In this document: positions 1 to 13,100 of the stretch, piece by piece
Layout: each line of letters starts with the position of its first letter
How positions within the stretch are numbered: the first letter of the stretch is position 1
Origin: Anastatus disparis
Taxonomy: Eukaryota; Arthropoda; Insecta; Hymenoptera; Eupelmidae
Direction: 5' to 3'
Assembly: GCA_017163975.1 (NCBI GenBank)
Contig: JAFFSR010000237.1
Coordinates: 1,612,001 to 1,676,000, forward strand
DNA: 64,000 bases
Notes under the pieces: generated by a model
Seen by the model: only the letters and a program-made list of their open reading frames with translations
Databases searched by the model: none
What the model was told of the DNA's origin: nothing
Position numbers and translations under genes: made by a program

Positions 1-548
1 TTATTTTATAATTATATTTTTCAAACAAGAATATTGTTCTATTTTCGTTATTAAAAAATATGGAATCTAGTGTTTTAGCTACTGCTAACTGGCGCTAAAG
101 TATGAAAAAGTTTCTAGAATTTAGTGACTTTCTTATGGAAAAAAAATTTTTTAAGTTTCAAATTATAGGCGCGCTTTTACTTTTATTATTTCATAATTTA
201 GTAAATAAACAATAATTTAATCCTAAACGAAAAAAATTTTTTTTAATTCAATATGATAACGATAATTATGTAAAGAAAATTCAGACTTCTTGTTTTTTTT
301 TTTAGATACACAAATTGCGTTTTAATTCAAGTACGTTATAATTTTCTATCATTCCATTTTTTAATACCATGCGCGATGCGCGATCACCATTACGTTCACT
401 TCGCTTTATGATTGGTTGTTTCCATCAATTCCATCTGTTTGCTTATCATATTGTATCCAACATGCGTTTGCACGTGTGTTTATTTGGCTAGTGAATATAC
501 CTATAACCTCAATGATAAAATAATTTTTTATTATTAATAAATTTAACA
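1..548. other. Upstream region of RPA43
   Basis: No coding region is recognisable. The segment is AT-rich, with a more GC-rich patch at about 367-480 that contains repeated GCGATGCGCGAT-like sequence and a CACGTG hexamer at 471-476. This patch is the most plausible promoter area for the + strand gene that starts at 549. A transcription start cannot be placed from sequence alone. Confidence 0.4.
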
Positions 549-3399
549 ATGAAATTTAAAACAAAGACAGGTATTTGTTGGACGAATTTAGAATTAGAAG
601 GTTTACTTGAAGATGAGGATTCATGTGTGCAACAAGAACGTGTTCAAAAACATCTTAGCTTACATCCTTATGATTTCACAAATTTCAATGCCGCTCTTCA
701 CGAAGTTCTAGATTCGAGGCTCAATTTATATGATCCAGAGTAAGTAAATTTTTTAAAAATTTAAATTTTATTAATTCATAATCATTTTTTTAAATTTTAG
801 AAGTAATATAAAAACAACCTGAATTTCAGTTTTCATTTCAAATTTCAGGTTATGTTTATATTTAATAGCTTTTAATTTTTAACATAAAAACCTAAATTGT
901 TTAAATAATATTTTCAGGTTGAATGGTTTAGTAATAGCATACAGAAATCCAAAACTTTTAACACCATACGGAGATTTATTTTTTGATACCTGTTATCTAC
1001 ATGTAGAAATCGAAGCTGATTTTTATATTTTTAGACCTCAAGTGGGACGAAGTCTGAAAGGTTTGTAATAACATTATTTGATGTACTATTTTTAAGCATT
1101 GGAATTTTTCATCAATGGTAATACTTAGAAAATATAAAGTATTTTTTTTTAATCTCATAAAATCTTAAATATATATCATTTACATTTTAGGTTTTGTAAA
1201 TAAAAAGGGTGCAAATCATATAGGTATTTTAGTTCATAAAGCTTTTAATGTATCAGTACCCAAACCAAATTCTCAAGGAGAAGAAAGGCCAACAGAATAT
1301 GAAGGAGAAGAAAGGCCGATCGAAGATGAAGAGGAAGAATGGCCAGGTGACAAAGTAAAAGTTGGTCAAGAAGTTAGATTTACTCCAGTTATAATAGATT
1401 TTAAATCAAGACTTCCATATTTTCGAGCATCATTACAGAAAGAGTAATAATTTTTATGTTTATTAATCTATTATATATTTATAAACAATTTAATTTGAAA
1501 AATTTATTCATTATTTTTTTATCATTTTATGCTTTTAATACAAAAAGAATTTTTTTACTTAAATCAATTTCAATTCTAATAACATACTTTTACTTATATT
1601 TCAGTGAATATTTAAACGGTTGTAAACTTTTCAATGAAGAAATTGCAGCTTATTATGAATCTGAATTTCAAAATCCAGGCACTGCAGAAAAAACTGAAAT
1701 TAAAACTGAAAATAAAAAAATATTTTTCGATACTGATTCTGAGCCAGAAGTGATTCCAGAAATTGAATCTGAAAATAAAGTTATACTTGAAGAATTAAAT
1801 TCTTCTTTTGATCTTACACAAAAATCTGGAAAAGTCTCCATCAAAGCACAAAAGAAAATCTACATCTACATCAGAAACTGAATTAAGTCAACAGGATAAA
1901 AAAACACAGAAAAAGAAATCAAAAACTAAATTAGATAATGAAACAGATGAAGAAAGCAAAGAAACAAACATATTTAATAACTCTATAGATGAAACAAAGT
2001 TTAATAATTCTCAAGATCAAGATAATGATGATACTTCAAAAAAATCAAAGAAAAAGAAAAGAAAAAAACTTGATGAATGTATAGATACTGAAGATGAAAA
2101 AGATTATAAATCAAAAATAAATAATTTGACACAAAATTTTGATCTAAATGATTCAAATGAAATAAAAACGAGATCAGAATTGTCAAAGATTGCAACGAAA
2201 AAACGGAAGAGAAATTCAATTGAAAATGATACATTAAATAATAATGAAGATGAGATAAAACATGATGTTAAACTTACAAATACATCAGAAGCAGTCAATA
2301 CAGACAATTCAGAAGCAGAGTTTGAAATATTTCATAGGCCACCAAAAAAACGAAAGAAGAAACATAGTCAAAATGAAACAATCGTTGATACTGAAGATGA
2401 AAAAAATCATAAGCTAGAAATTAAAAATTTAACAAAAGATTTAAATTTACATGACTCTGGAATAGAATCTGAAATACAACCTAGTGCATCGAAAAAAAGA
2501 AAAAGGAAACACAGTGAAAATAATCTGTCCGAGTCTGAAGATAACAAAAATCATAAACTGAAACTTAAAAGTCTTACAAAAACATTAAGTACAGATGGTA
2601 CTGAATCAGAATTTGTAGTACCTCAAAATCCACCAAAGAAACGGAAGAAAAAACATAGTGACAATGAAATGTGTGAAGATACTGAAGATGAAAAAACACA
2701 AATTAAAACTTAAAAATCTAACAGAAACATTGAGCCTAAATGATTTTGTAGAACCTGATAAAATACCTCCGAGTCAACCACCAATAAAGAAAAAGAAGAA
2801 ACGTAGTGATAACGAATTGCAAAATGGAACTTGCAATGATGAAAAAACAGTACCCAAAAACAACTTTATAGTCAATGACGATATTGTTGTGGATACAGAA
2901 GATGAAAGAAAATACAAATCTTCTCTCAAACCTTTGGTTCAATATTTGCAAAATCATGAATCAGAAAATGATTCAGAATTTAAAAAACCTAAAAAACACA
3001 AGAAACATAAATTAAAAAAATCTGAAGTAGAATCAGAATTTATTCCACAGCCTATTAAAGTAAAAGATGAACCTGAAAGTGAAACTGAAGAACAACGTTT
3101 AAAAAGAAGACTGAAAAAAGCAGCTCATGCTAAAGCTTCTGCAGAAAATAATATTAATGAGGATGAAGCGAAACAATTTACTAAATAAAAAGCTTAAAAA
3201 ATTAGAAAAACGGATGAATTCATTATCTGATAATCAGACAAAAAACGAAATTGATAACTCGGTTGATAATGTAGATATGATTAATGAAAATGGTGTCAGC
3301 GTTGAAGAGAAACATAATTCTGTTGTAAAATCAGAAGAGGAAGAAGAAGAAAAGAAAAAATTAAAAAAACAGAAACGTAACAAAGTAATAAATGATTAA
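549..3399 (+). CDS. Polr1F: DNA-directed RNA polymerase I subunit RPA43 (POLR1F)
   Basis: RPA43 is the stalk subunit of RNA polymerase I. With its partner it contacts the initiation factor RRN3/TIF-IA in the nucleolus. Exons are 549-739, 918-1060, 1191-1443 and 1605 to the end, all GT-AG, and the joins keep frame. Family signatures are FFDTCYLHVEIEADFYIF in exon 2 and GFVNKKGANHIGILVHKAFN across exons 2-3, the SHS2/OB-like core. Exon 4 is a long Lys/Asp/Glu tail; vertebrate RPA43 also ends in Lys-rich sequence, but this tail is far longer. The frame breaks by +1 near 1830-1834, in the A-run at 2691-2696, and perhaps at 3183-3187. With two corrections the protein ends at 3188 (about 722 aa); with three it ends at 3399 (about 792 aa). 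ATTAAA (3416-3421) and AATAAA (3736-3741) are candidate poly-A signals. Identity is secure; the exact C-terminus is not. Confidence 0.88.
1605..3399 (+). repeat. Degenerate protein repeats in the RPA43 tail
   Basis: Exon 4 codes a repeating pattern. An acidic DTEDEK-type block starts near 2084, 2387, 2531 (SEDNK variant), 2678 and 2892. It is followed by a K-x-LT-x-x-L segment and then a basic block such as PPKKRKKKHS near 2338, 2488, 2632 and 2782. The spacing is irregular, about 144-303 bases. The alternation of acidic, casein-kinase-2-like sites with NLS-like Lys blocks resembles nucleolar proteins of the NOLC1 type in composition only. Confidence 0.75.
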
Positions 3400-4052
3400 A
3401 ATGATTTATTTTAATATTAAACATAAAATGAAAGCAAATTGATTTTCTATGAACTATGTTTTTATGTACATACAGAGTTAAACTCTATTTTTATTAAGTT
3501 GACAGTAATGTCTATGTAGTGTTAAAAATTCTTTAATGATGTAAATGATTTAGATATTAAATGATAGAAAACAGACACTGTAAATATGCAGAATTCACAT
3601 GAAAAAAAATTTAAATATATAAATATATTTTTTACTGCACAAGTTTAAAATTTTCATGTAATATTTCTGTACGGATCTTGCAATTAAGTGATTTTGTTTC
3701 ATAGTAAATTTCACTCTTGTACTACTATTTATATTAATAAATATATATGTGTAAAATTTGAAATCTCTTTTTCTTCCTCTATGTATTAAAATTTTTCATT
3801 ACTAAAATTCAATTAGATATTACATTTGGTTATTTTTTTGTTACTTATGCTCAGCTGGAAAATTATTATTTTCATTTAAATTGAACTGTTGACAATAGTC
3901 CTATGATGATTGCTCTGTCTTCGAATAAAATCATGTTATTTTATTAGTACAGAATAATCACTATAAACTTTAAAATTCTAATCACGAAAACCAAGAGATT
4001 TAGTTATATTAGATACAATAATACCGCATAGTACTGGATCATTTTAGAATGA

Positions 4053-4110
4053 ATGTCACTGATTAGCATAGCAAAAATAGCATAGCATAAATATAGCGAT
4101 CTTAAAAAAA
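4053..4110 (+). repeat. SINE fragment (3' end only)
   Basis: The sequence GTCACTGATTAGCATAGC, then the iterated AGCATAGCATAAATATAGCG segment and a poly-A run, matches the 3' end of the full copies at 16976 and 56401. The tRNA-like head is missing, so this is a 5'-truncated or decayed copy. Confidence 0.7.
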
Positions 4111-5181
4111 AATATTTACATGCAAAAATATTGAATCACAAAAAAAATATTGCTCGACTGTTTCTTTTTTTTTTCAATATCTTATATAATACCATAAAAC
4201 TATCTACAGAATCCACTTTTTTCTTGTTTTTTTACTGTTTTTTTTTATGAAATCTACACAATAGTCTATCTTTTTTTCTATTTTTAATGTCATTATATTT
4301 TTTTATCAAAGTGGAACTCTGAAAATCTTTTCCTTTTAAATATTATCCTGATGGAAATAATTTTTATTTTAAAATGTTCAAACCGTAGTTTTATTAATTT
4401 TATTGATTTCATTATGGATATTTTGTAAAATAATAACTAAATGTAATTATAAAAAATTTATTTATTACTTTCAATTTAAATAAAATAATAAAGATGATAA
4501 TAATGGTCATTTTATATCACTTCAGTTATACATTTTCCTTCAGAAACTTACATTTTATACTAATTCGAACGTTTTCCATGGAAATATAGATTTTAAAACA
4601 AAAATTTTTTCTATAAAATAAAAAATAAAACTACAAATTTTCTTAATTTATAACAAATACCTGTTGCTCTCTTTTTATTCTTACATTAAAAGAAAAAAAC
4701 ATCGAGATGTCATCGTTACAGGCAAGATTATTTTAAAATAAATTTATGGCATCTTTTACATTTTGGTAACGTAAATAACTTAACGATTCCGTACCTATTA
4801 CAGAAAAAAAAAAAAAATAATCACGTATACAAAATTAACATACATACTTATATACATTATCATATACATACAAATATATACAATATTTTTCGCAAATCTC
4901 AGCTCTGAGAGAAAAAAAATGAATAAAATTTAAACTTTTTTTCCGCACAATAATCGTTCTATCTATTTTTAATGATTAATTGTAATAAAATTTTTATACT
5001 TTCACGACATCAAACACATCATTCTGTCTATGTATATACAACTATGCACAACAGCATACGGTAAGATATGAAATTATGAATTATGTATAATTTATATTCT
5101 CACATATTTCTTTTTATATGCAAGTATATCGATTGTTTAAATTATTTTTTTTGAAACGTCACTATATTTGGGTACTTTCCA

Positions 5182-5253
5182 TCGATCAGTTGATACCAGG
5201 ATTCGAACTCGAGACAATGAATGACGAATCCATCGCTCGATCGAGCAAGCCAA
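5182..5253 (-). repeat. SINE fragment (tRNA-like head)
   Basis: Read on the - strand it contains a decayed A box, GATGGATTCGT, and the B-box segment CTCGAGTTCGAATCC, as in the other copies. The body and poly-A end are absent. Confidence 0.7.
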
Positions 5254-6001
5254 CCCAAAGCTATAAGTATGTAGTTATATACATAAATTTAATGAAATAA
5301 CATTGAACATACAATATTTTTTTTTGTTTTTACTTTTAAGAATACGACGCATATTTTAATTTGTAAAATTATAATATTCATGTGTTATCATGTCTTCATA
5401 ACAAAATCGCTCTCGAAGAGATTCGCTATAAATTCAAACTACTTAATTTTAATGGCTTGATTTTTTGTCTTATCTTGAACGTTTCATAATTTAAGTTAAA
5501 TAAGATTTAAGAGCTGCACGGAATAAATATAAAATTTTTTTTTTCAATCCGGAACTCATTTGATTTCTATACTCTTAAAATTTAATTAGGTACACTTAGT
5601 TTTTTTTCATACATTATCATGCTCATCTAGAAGATCATTATTTCGATTTGCATTGACGATACATTGATGAAAATGTTACTTTCCTTTTGTTTTTACATAA
5701 TTTTAGTTTATAAAGACTCATTTTTTATTTGTTATCATCGCAAGAATCTTTAAATTTATATTTTACTTCATTGAAAAATCATGGACATTATATAAACATT
5801 CAATATTTCTATTAATTTACAATTTTTTAATATTTTATAATTTTAATCAATTATGATCATTAGAATTATTAAAAAAAAAAAAACGTTTGGATGTGACAAT
5901 ACATTTCATTATCCTGCTCATTATCAATCAAACCCATACATCTTAATTTTTTTCGTGATATGTTATTTTTTTAGTTTAATTTACATTATTTTAATCCGAT
6001 A

Positions 6002-6049
6002 AAATTATAAAATGCAAAATAATTATAATTTTGCATAATTTTATAATTT
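6002..6049. repeat. AT-rich imperfect inverted repeat
   Basis: Left arm AAATTATAAAATGCAAAAT (6002-6020) pairs with the right arm at 6028-6049. The right arm carries a 3-base bulge, and the loop is 7 bases. It could form a hairpin; no known element is recognised. Confidence 0.6.
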
Positions 6050-6945
6050 AGACCTAATGTCAAACGTCACAGCAGTACCTTTCAAATTATTTAAAATTTA
6101 GATCTAATTACTATCATTGTTTTATAATATAGAAAAATACAAAATTTTTAATCACTAACAATGTTTAACATTTTCAAAACTTAATGATTTCAGATTTTTA
6201 AATTTAAAATATCTCAAGAATTGTTGTAATCTTCTTAATTCAACTTATATGTAATATTGGAAAGAGTTTTGACAAAAAGTTTTGAAAATTTTTTATTATA
6301 ACATTAAATTGTTATTCAAAAAAAAATTATTTACTTCAGTGTTGATCATTGTAATATTTGATTAGACGTGTGTGAGACATGGATCTAAATATGAGCTTTC
6401 ATTTTCAAAATATACAGAAATTTTGAATGAAATATACCTAATAGTGTAGCAATGTAAAATTAAAAGATAAATTTTTAAAATTCAAAAAATTCAGAATTCA
6501 AGAACTATTTGCGGTAAATAAAAAAATTATTGATTTTTACTATAATCGTCAAAACGCATGATTACACAAAGTTTCAAAAGAAAAATCAAAATTTGCAAAT
6601 GCAAAAGTTGACTAGTCATCTAAGCTTTGACACGTCTATTTGAAACTTATTATTGTGATAAAATATATTTTTTGAAAAATTGAAACATCTCTTCATTTCA
6701 ATCTGAACAAAAGTACAGTTTTAATTTTAATCAATTAAAAATAAGTTTTAACAACAAATTTCGTAGATATCCGACAGAAAATTATCGAATTTCTTTGATC
6801 AAGGCATTTGAAAAGTAATAACTGAATTTTCAGAGAATTCACAATCATAAAAAAAAAGCCATATCTACTTTATGAAATGATTAAATGCTACACTATTTGA
6901 TTTTCTACTGTTTCCACGCAAAAATTTCAATGATTAAGACGAGGT

Positions 6946-7130
6946 TTAAGGTAGAGGCCAAGGTAGACCAGAAAAATCGACAGGACCACCAAGACCAGCA
7001 TCAGCTTCAAGTAAACTCATTATAACTGCCATAGCTGCTTCATCATTACCGTCACTTGGTACAGGATTTGGCGATTCGTTAATCGTCGTTCCGCCAATTA
7101 TTTCCATCATTTCTTCTTCGCCCGGCGGAC
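6946..7130 (-). CDS. cyc: cycle last exon, BMAL-type C-terminus
   Basis: The acceptor is ttttccag at the 7131-7132 side. The exon reads [15 protein letters not shown], then [18 protein letters not shown] and ends [12 protein letters not shown] before a TAA at 6946-6948. This is the conserved BMAL1 C-terminal region, needed for transactivation and for CRY repression in vertebrates. Drosophila CYC has lost it. Confidence 0.93.
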
Positions 7131-10100
7131 CTGGAAAATTATTAATGCCTTGATAATTGCTTGTATCATGAAATAAACTTTCGAATGAAGGTTTCGAAAA
7201 TCAAATTTTAAATGATCGTTGTAAAAGTAATAATTAATTTTTTCTTAATTAATGTTTTTTGAAATATGCAAAAAAAAATGTCAGTATACAATTTAGTAAG
7301 TGTTCTCGACAATTTCTTTTGATAAACAAAAAGAATATTTTTTTTAAAACGTATTGGATATATAATAAGAATACTACGACTTTATATAAAGATTTTTTAA
7401 CTAAAAACCCTAGTAGCTGAAAACTTAACCAGATAGTTGCTAGAACCAGTTAATTTAGATATTTTTAATGGGTTTTTAGTTGATCCTGGGCTCATTTTCT
7501 GCCAGGTTTGTAAAATTAATACAAGAATTTAATAATTAAATTAAAAATTTAAATAAGATATTACAGATAATTATTATAAATGTATTTTAAAAGTGTAGAA
7601 AATTAAAAAAATTTTAATTGTATACGTCTTTTTCATGATTAAAAGAATTGTACCTTGATCACTGGCGATTATATTCAACTGCACATTATTATCCATTTGA
7701 CTGTAGGCACACTGTAAAAAAATTGTAATGTTAGTTTTTATAATCGTTAAAAAGGCATTCCAAAGATCGTTAAAGAGGCATTCCAAAGATATATATTTAG
7801 TAGGTCAATTGGATTATGCTTACAATCATTTACAAAATGCTATATTGCATAGAATAGTTCCAATATTTTAGTGTTAAATACTATTGTTTTATTTGTTTAA
7901 TGAATAAACATGATGTCTTAATCATTTAAAAGAAAAAAGTAAACTTATTGCAATGAATTAGACATGGAAAAAATTTTATTAGAAAAAGTTTAATACAAAT
8001 TTTAGTACTTTTTCATGTTAGTAGTTTGTATAAATCATTCAGTTGACAAACGATACATGTATAATTTACCAGCCTCTTTTGTCAATACGTAAGCATATTA
8101 ACATATATCGTTTATGAAGTCTGTTAATATTTTGTACACATATAGATCGTTACTACTATTTTTGCTACTTGCCTGTCGTATCTCCGACGCATGTTCGGGC
8201 GATGCGGTCGTTGTTATTTGGGACTTTAAATAGAAACAAAAAAATAATAATTTTAATACACATCAAAATGTGTTGTATAATTCTTAAAGTAATTATTTTA
8301 GAAAATTTTTACTTGAATCGCAAAGAAGTCGAGATCATTTTTCGATTGAAAAAAATTTCATCAAACGAAAATCTTTCTTTTATTCAAAAATGTTTCAAAA
8401 TTCAGGAAAAATATTGCAAAGTTTTTAAACTCAAATGCAACGCACTTGTCTTGTTAGTACTTTGAAAACTACATTTTTAAAATTAATTTTAAAAAATTTA
8501 TAAAATATTTTAAAAACAAATGTTTATGGAAGCAAAATAAAAAAAAAATTTTTTTTTCAGAACTTTTACCTCCGGATTAAGCAAAGCAGGTTCTGGTCCT
8601 GGCGTCGGACTACTGCCTGACGATGAATCTTGATCACTGCGCCTTTGTAAATCCAGAACCTCCTCCGCTATTTGACGACCGATCTTGCTTACCTCAACGT
8701 GACTCGATATTAATCTCTCAAGTCCTCCGTTACCTAAAACATAGTTTTATAATTAATATTCATAAATAATTCGATTTAGTTTCTTTATTTTTATGTAAAC
8801 TAATATTTTATGCATGTACACGGAGAGAATATTTTTGAAAAGATTTACTATGGAATTCTATATAATAAAAATTACTGAAATTTACAAAGAAGTACTATAA
8901 AAATTAAGTTTTTAATAATGATTTTAGATTTTACAAATTTTTTTTTATTCCATGTATATTTATATAAAAATATAGTTACATCAATATAACATAACACGTA
9001 ATTAAGTTACGACAATGAATTGAAAAATGATAAATATCGTACTGATCATACCAATAATAAAGATACTTCTAGCTTTTCCGAATGGTTCGATACCATAAAT
9101 CATGCGATTTCATTAAAAACGAATCTAGGCGATAAGATATTGTGATATAAAAATAATTTTGCATATAGAAAGCAATAATTTTCAAATACACGCACGTACA
9201 TTTTATAAGTAGGATAAAAATTAGTTCCACTTTGTAAGCGAGTATTAAAGTAAGTTTGTATTCCTGAATATTTTTGATAAATAAGTATATAAACATATTT
9301 TAGAGATATAAATCAATTTGACAAACGAGTTTGTCAACAAAAATTTTAATATCAGAGTTTATCTTATTTAATTTATACAATATTTATATAAGCGTGAATT
9401 TTCTAAGAATTGTATTGATATTATCGAAAAATATTTCGTCAAATTATAATTTATCATTTATAAAAACTTACTTTGCGCGAAGTAGTCGTAGTTTTCCTGA
9501 ACGCTGCCACCTTCTGATCTATTAGCGCTGCTTTCGACCTGTCGCGTATCAGAACTGAAATGTTAAATTAATTTCAATTATTTATTAATTTTAAAATTAC
9601 GTATTTGATAATTTTTATTGTTTTTCAAAAGATTTGACGATATCTCTTAATTTTGAGTTGTGAAATTATTTTAAAAAATTAACTTACAAAACAGCAGAAT
9701 TTTTAGGCTATGAGGTATTCAATGTCTTTAGTCCAAGGATTTCTAAATGACTTCCATTCAGAGCACAGCCTGACGAAGCTCGCACCTTTACTACGAAACC
9801 TGTACACCTACAAGGTTTCATTTTTTTCGTTTCAAAATACTTGAATAATTGTTTTATTTCTGTATTTAATAAAAAAAGTAGGAATTTAACAAAAAACTAG
9901 CAAGTTTATTTTATTTTACTCTACTTTTTTAAATCTTTTTCTATATTGGAGAAGACAAATAGTTTTCAACTTTTATAATGTGTATCTATTTATAAGGCGT
10001 TATGTTTAAGGAAAATATATATAAATAAGTACCTGAGTAGTGACACGTTCTGATGATTGAAGTGCCGCTTTGTGCGATTCTGCTAAATGAGGGATATCAT

Positions 10101-13100
10101 CGTGATGATAATATTCATACATACTAGTACCTAATAATTCTTGAGGTAAGAACCCCAAAACTAGTGTCGCTCTAAAAATAAAAAAATTATATGCATTAAT
10201 ATAAATTTCATTTTTTAAATTAATCAGTTTTCATTAATCTGTGTAGTACTTAAACTTTTTTTTCAATTATCTTTCATATTTAAAAATTAAAAAATTTAAA
10301 GGAGCTTCTATTATAGATACATCTTACAACATTAAAATAATTCAAATCATGTAACTTTTCATAAGGAATTTTTTTTAAATTTGACCTCATAAAATACACA
10401 AAATATTTGTAACAATTACATGATTTTTACAAAAATTTTTTAAGATTCTTTGTTTTATTAGATCCACTTGAGTAACATTTTATAATTTAACCAGCATGAG
10501 TTAAAAGTTTTTCAAAAAAGATTATTCTGCAAAGAACCAAATTAAATAAAAAAACAAACCTTTGGTCGACGAAAAGGAACTTGCCGTCCATAGCATGGCG
10601 CGAAACAAATTCAATAGTACGTAGCCTTAATCTTTGCGGCGTTGTTGACGGTGCAACAAGAGGTGCTTGTATACGACCAACAGCTACTAAACACGACAAA
10701 TTACAAGCCTTCGCCATCGGCCTCGGCTTCTTGTTCTTCCAAGCCAATTTTAGCTGGTGCCCATGATTTGAGGTAGCCCGTACATTGTATCACACAATAT
10801 TTCCAATCTGTTTAATGTATTGAGAAAAATTAATTATTTTATTTTGTAAACTAATTATCTTCATAGTACATACTATGAGCTAAAGCATTTCTTTACTGAA
10901 AATTTTACAGGTATAGTGTCCATTTTACATCTCCTTAATTTTAAACAATATAGAATAATTTTTTTACAACATTAAATTTTAGTTTTTAAATATGCATAAA
11001 TCACTGTGATAGTTAGATTTTCAAGTTTCTTATCGATCCATAAACTTTATAGTGATGATAAATTGACGCAAATGAAAAAAAAGTGCCACCCCAGCATTTT
11101 AAATAAGATATGCATATATTTTACGATTACATATACTTTGTTAAAAAAAGAAAATAAGAAAATTTTTTGATTACTTAATCGTTTTGTTTATTATACGTCA
11201 TTATATGCTTGAAACGAAAAAAAAAATTTTTTTTTAATTGACGTAAGCATCATGATATATCGAAATAAAATGAATATTTCTGAGAAACGAAGAAAGTTGT
11301 GCATTATCGTTAAGAAAATGCTTGTAAATAGGAAACACAAACGCATATTAATTTGTAACCATTTCTATCTACATTATTTTACAGCGGTCATAACACATTG
11401 ATTTATACTTCTAGTGAATTATTCAAGTTTTATTACTCCAGTTCGTTTTTGTTAACGTGAAAAATTTATCATAGAGATAGTCAAAAATTTTTATTAGTCT
11501 TAAACTTTTTCATCTGGAGTATAAATAATTGTACGTTACAGTGAGTTTAGAAAATTTTTTTATTCAGTGAACTTACGCAATTAATGTTATTATTTTTTAT
11601 ATCATTCGTTGAATATAATTTAAACTACTGACGATTGTGATTGAATGATACTTAATCATTAATGAAGTTAATATTTTTAGATTACCTTTCCTTCAGAATT
11701 TTAACTTAATTACTTTAACGAATTTTATAAAAAAATATAATATCTACCGACTATTAATTAATATATATTTTGAAAATTAGATTTGAAATTATAATATACA
11801 ATCATGTACATATTTAATATAAAAAATATAAATATTAGTATAATAATAAATAAAAAATATTAATTGGAATTGAATTTGGATTTTATAATATATACTTTAA
11901 TGTTAAAGACATAATTAGAGCAATATATGTTAATTTGACTATAAACTACATAAAAATAATTTGAATTAATACTTACAAAAGATTACGTTTCCAATAAATA
12001 TCTAATAATACATACCGATAAGTCTTGAACGATGAAATTTGTAAACTCGCACACAAAAAATTTATATTTAATTTATTTCTAGATTTTTATTTTTTACATC
12101 ATGTACATGAATGGAATCTACTTTACACAATGTTAAAGACATTTTTAGACAATATATGTTGACTGATAAATAATTGAAAATTTAAAAAGATTAGTTACTA
12201 TCTAAGTAATCAATAGAGTCGTTGAACGATGCTTTGTAACTCGAGGGTCCGAGTTCGGATCTCGGTGTCAGTCAATTGATACAAGCACCGTTGTACGCTT
12301 GTTCCAAAACACGCTGAAAATCTCCACCGTTAATTATCATCGACTTCAGTAATTTAAAAAAATTAATTAAAGGTTCTTTATTTTTTATAAAAAGTCTAAA
12401 GTATCGGTTAAATTTTACTGGAATTTCCATAAAATGGATCTAACCCTGTGTATCAAATAGTTTATTTTATTTAAAAAAAATTTTTTTATATCCCTTTCCT
12501 TGAACCATTGTTTTAAAACGTAATATATTTTAAATAAAAAAAAAAAAACGTAATATAATAAAATGACGCTATTAATCGCGTAACTGAGTCAAATTGTGAT
12601 GACGCATTTAAGACGCATATTACTTGTCATACCAAGACATGATACTTAATAATTAAGCACAAAATATTAAAAAAAAATAAAAAATATTCAAACGTAACAT
12701 AAACTTTGGACCATAACATCTTCTATTCAAATTAAACATGTCAGCAATAAATTGCCATTCAGAAATGCTTCTTTTTTATCGAAGTTAAAGGTTTGAATAT
12801 CGCGCAATTATTGGCTTGTTATGTAACTTGAATTGGTTTGCTGTATATACATATATATATATATATCGATTATATATGTAAAGCTTTTCAATTGATCGTT
12901 TCGACGAATTGGTTATTATATATATTTTATGATGTAATGCTTGGATTAGAGTTTTTTCTGCTTTTTAATAATTTTTTTCTGTCAAGTTTATCGTTTATAA
13001 TTTATTTTAAATAGAATTAACAAATTATTTTGCGAACAATTCCATTAATTATCATTTTTAATTGACCAATGAAATTAAACACTAAACAAATGTTAAATCC

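Larger units (their letters stand above)
3400..6945. other. Convergent intergenic region between RPA43 and cycle
   Basis: I see no gene. It holds the RPA43 3' flank, the 3' UTR/flank of cycle (on the - strand), homopolymer-rich AT sequence, two SINE fragments (4053-4110 and 5182-5253) and an imperfect hairpin at 6002-6049. Confidence 0.5.
7131..9471. other. Introns between the last cycle exons
   Basis: Introns 7131-7653, 7712-8569 and 8734-9471 are AT-rich and unique-looking. I see no nested gene or recognised repeat in them. Confidence 0.5.

Noticed and set aside
10581..10766. Open frame on the + strand opposite the cycle linker exon
   Set aside because: It is the complement of a conserved cycle exon, and its translation has no recognisable motif.
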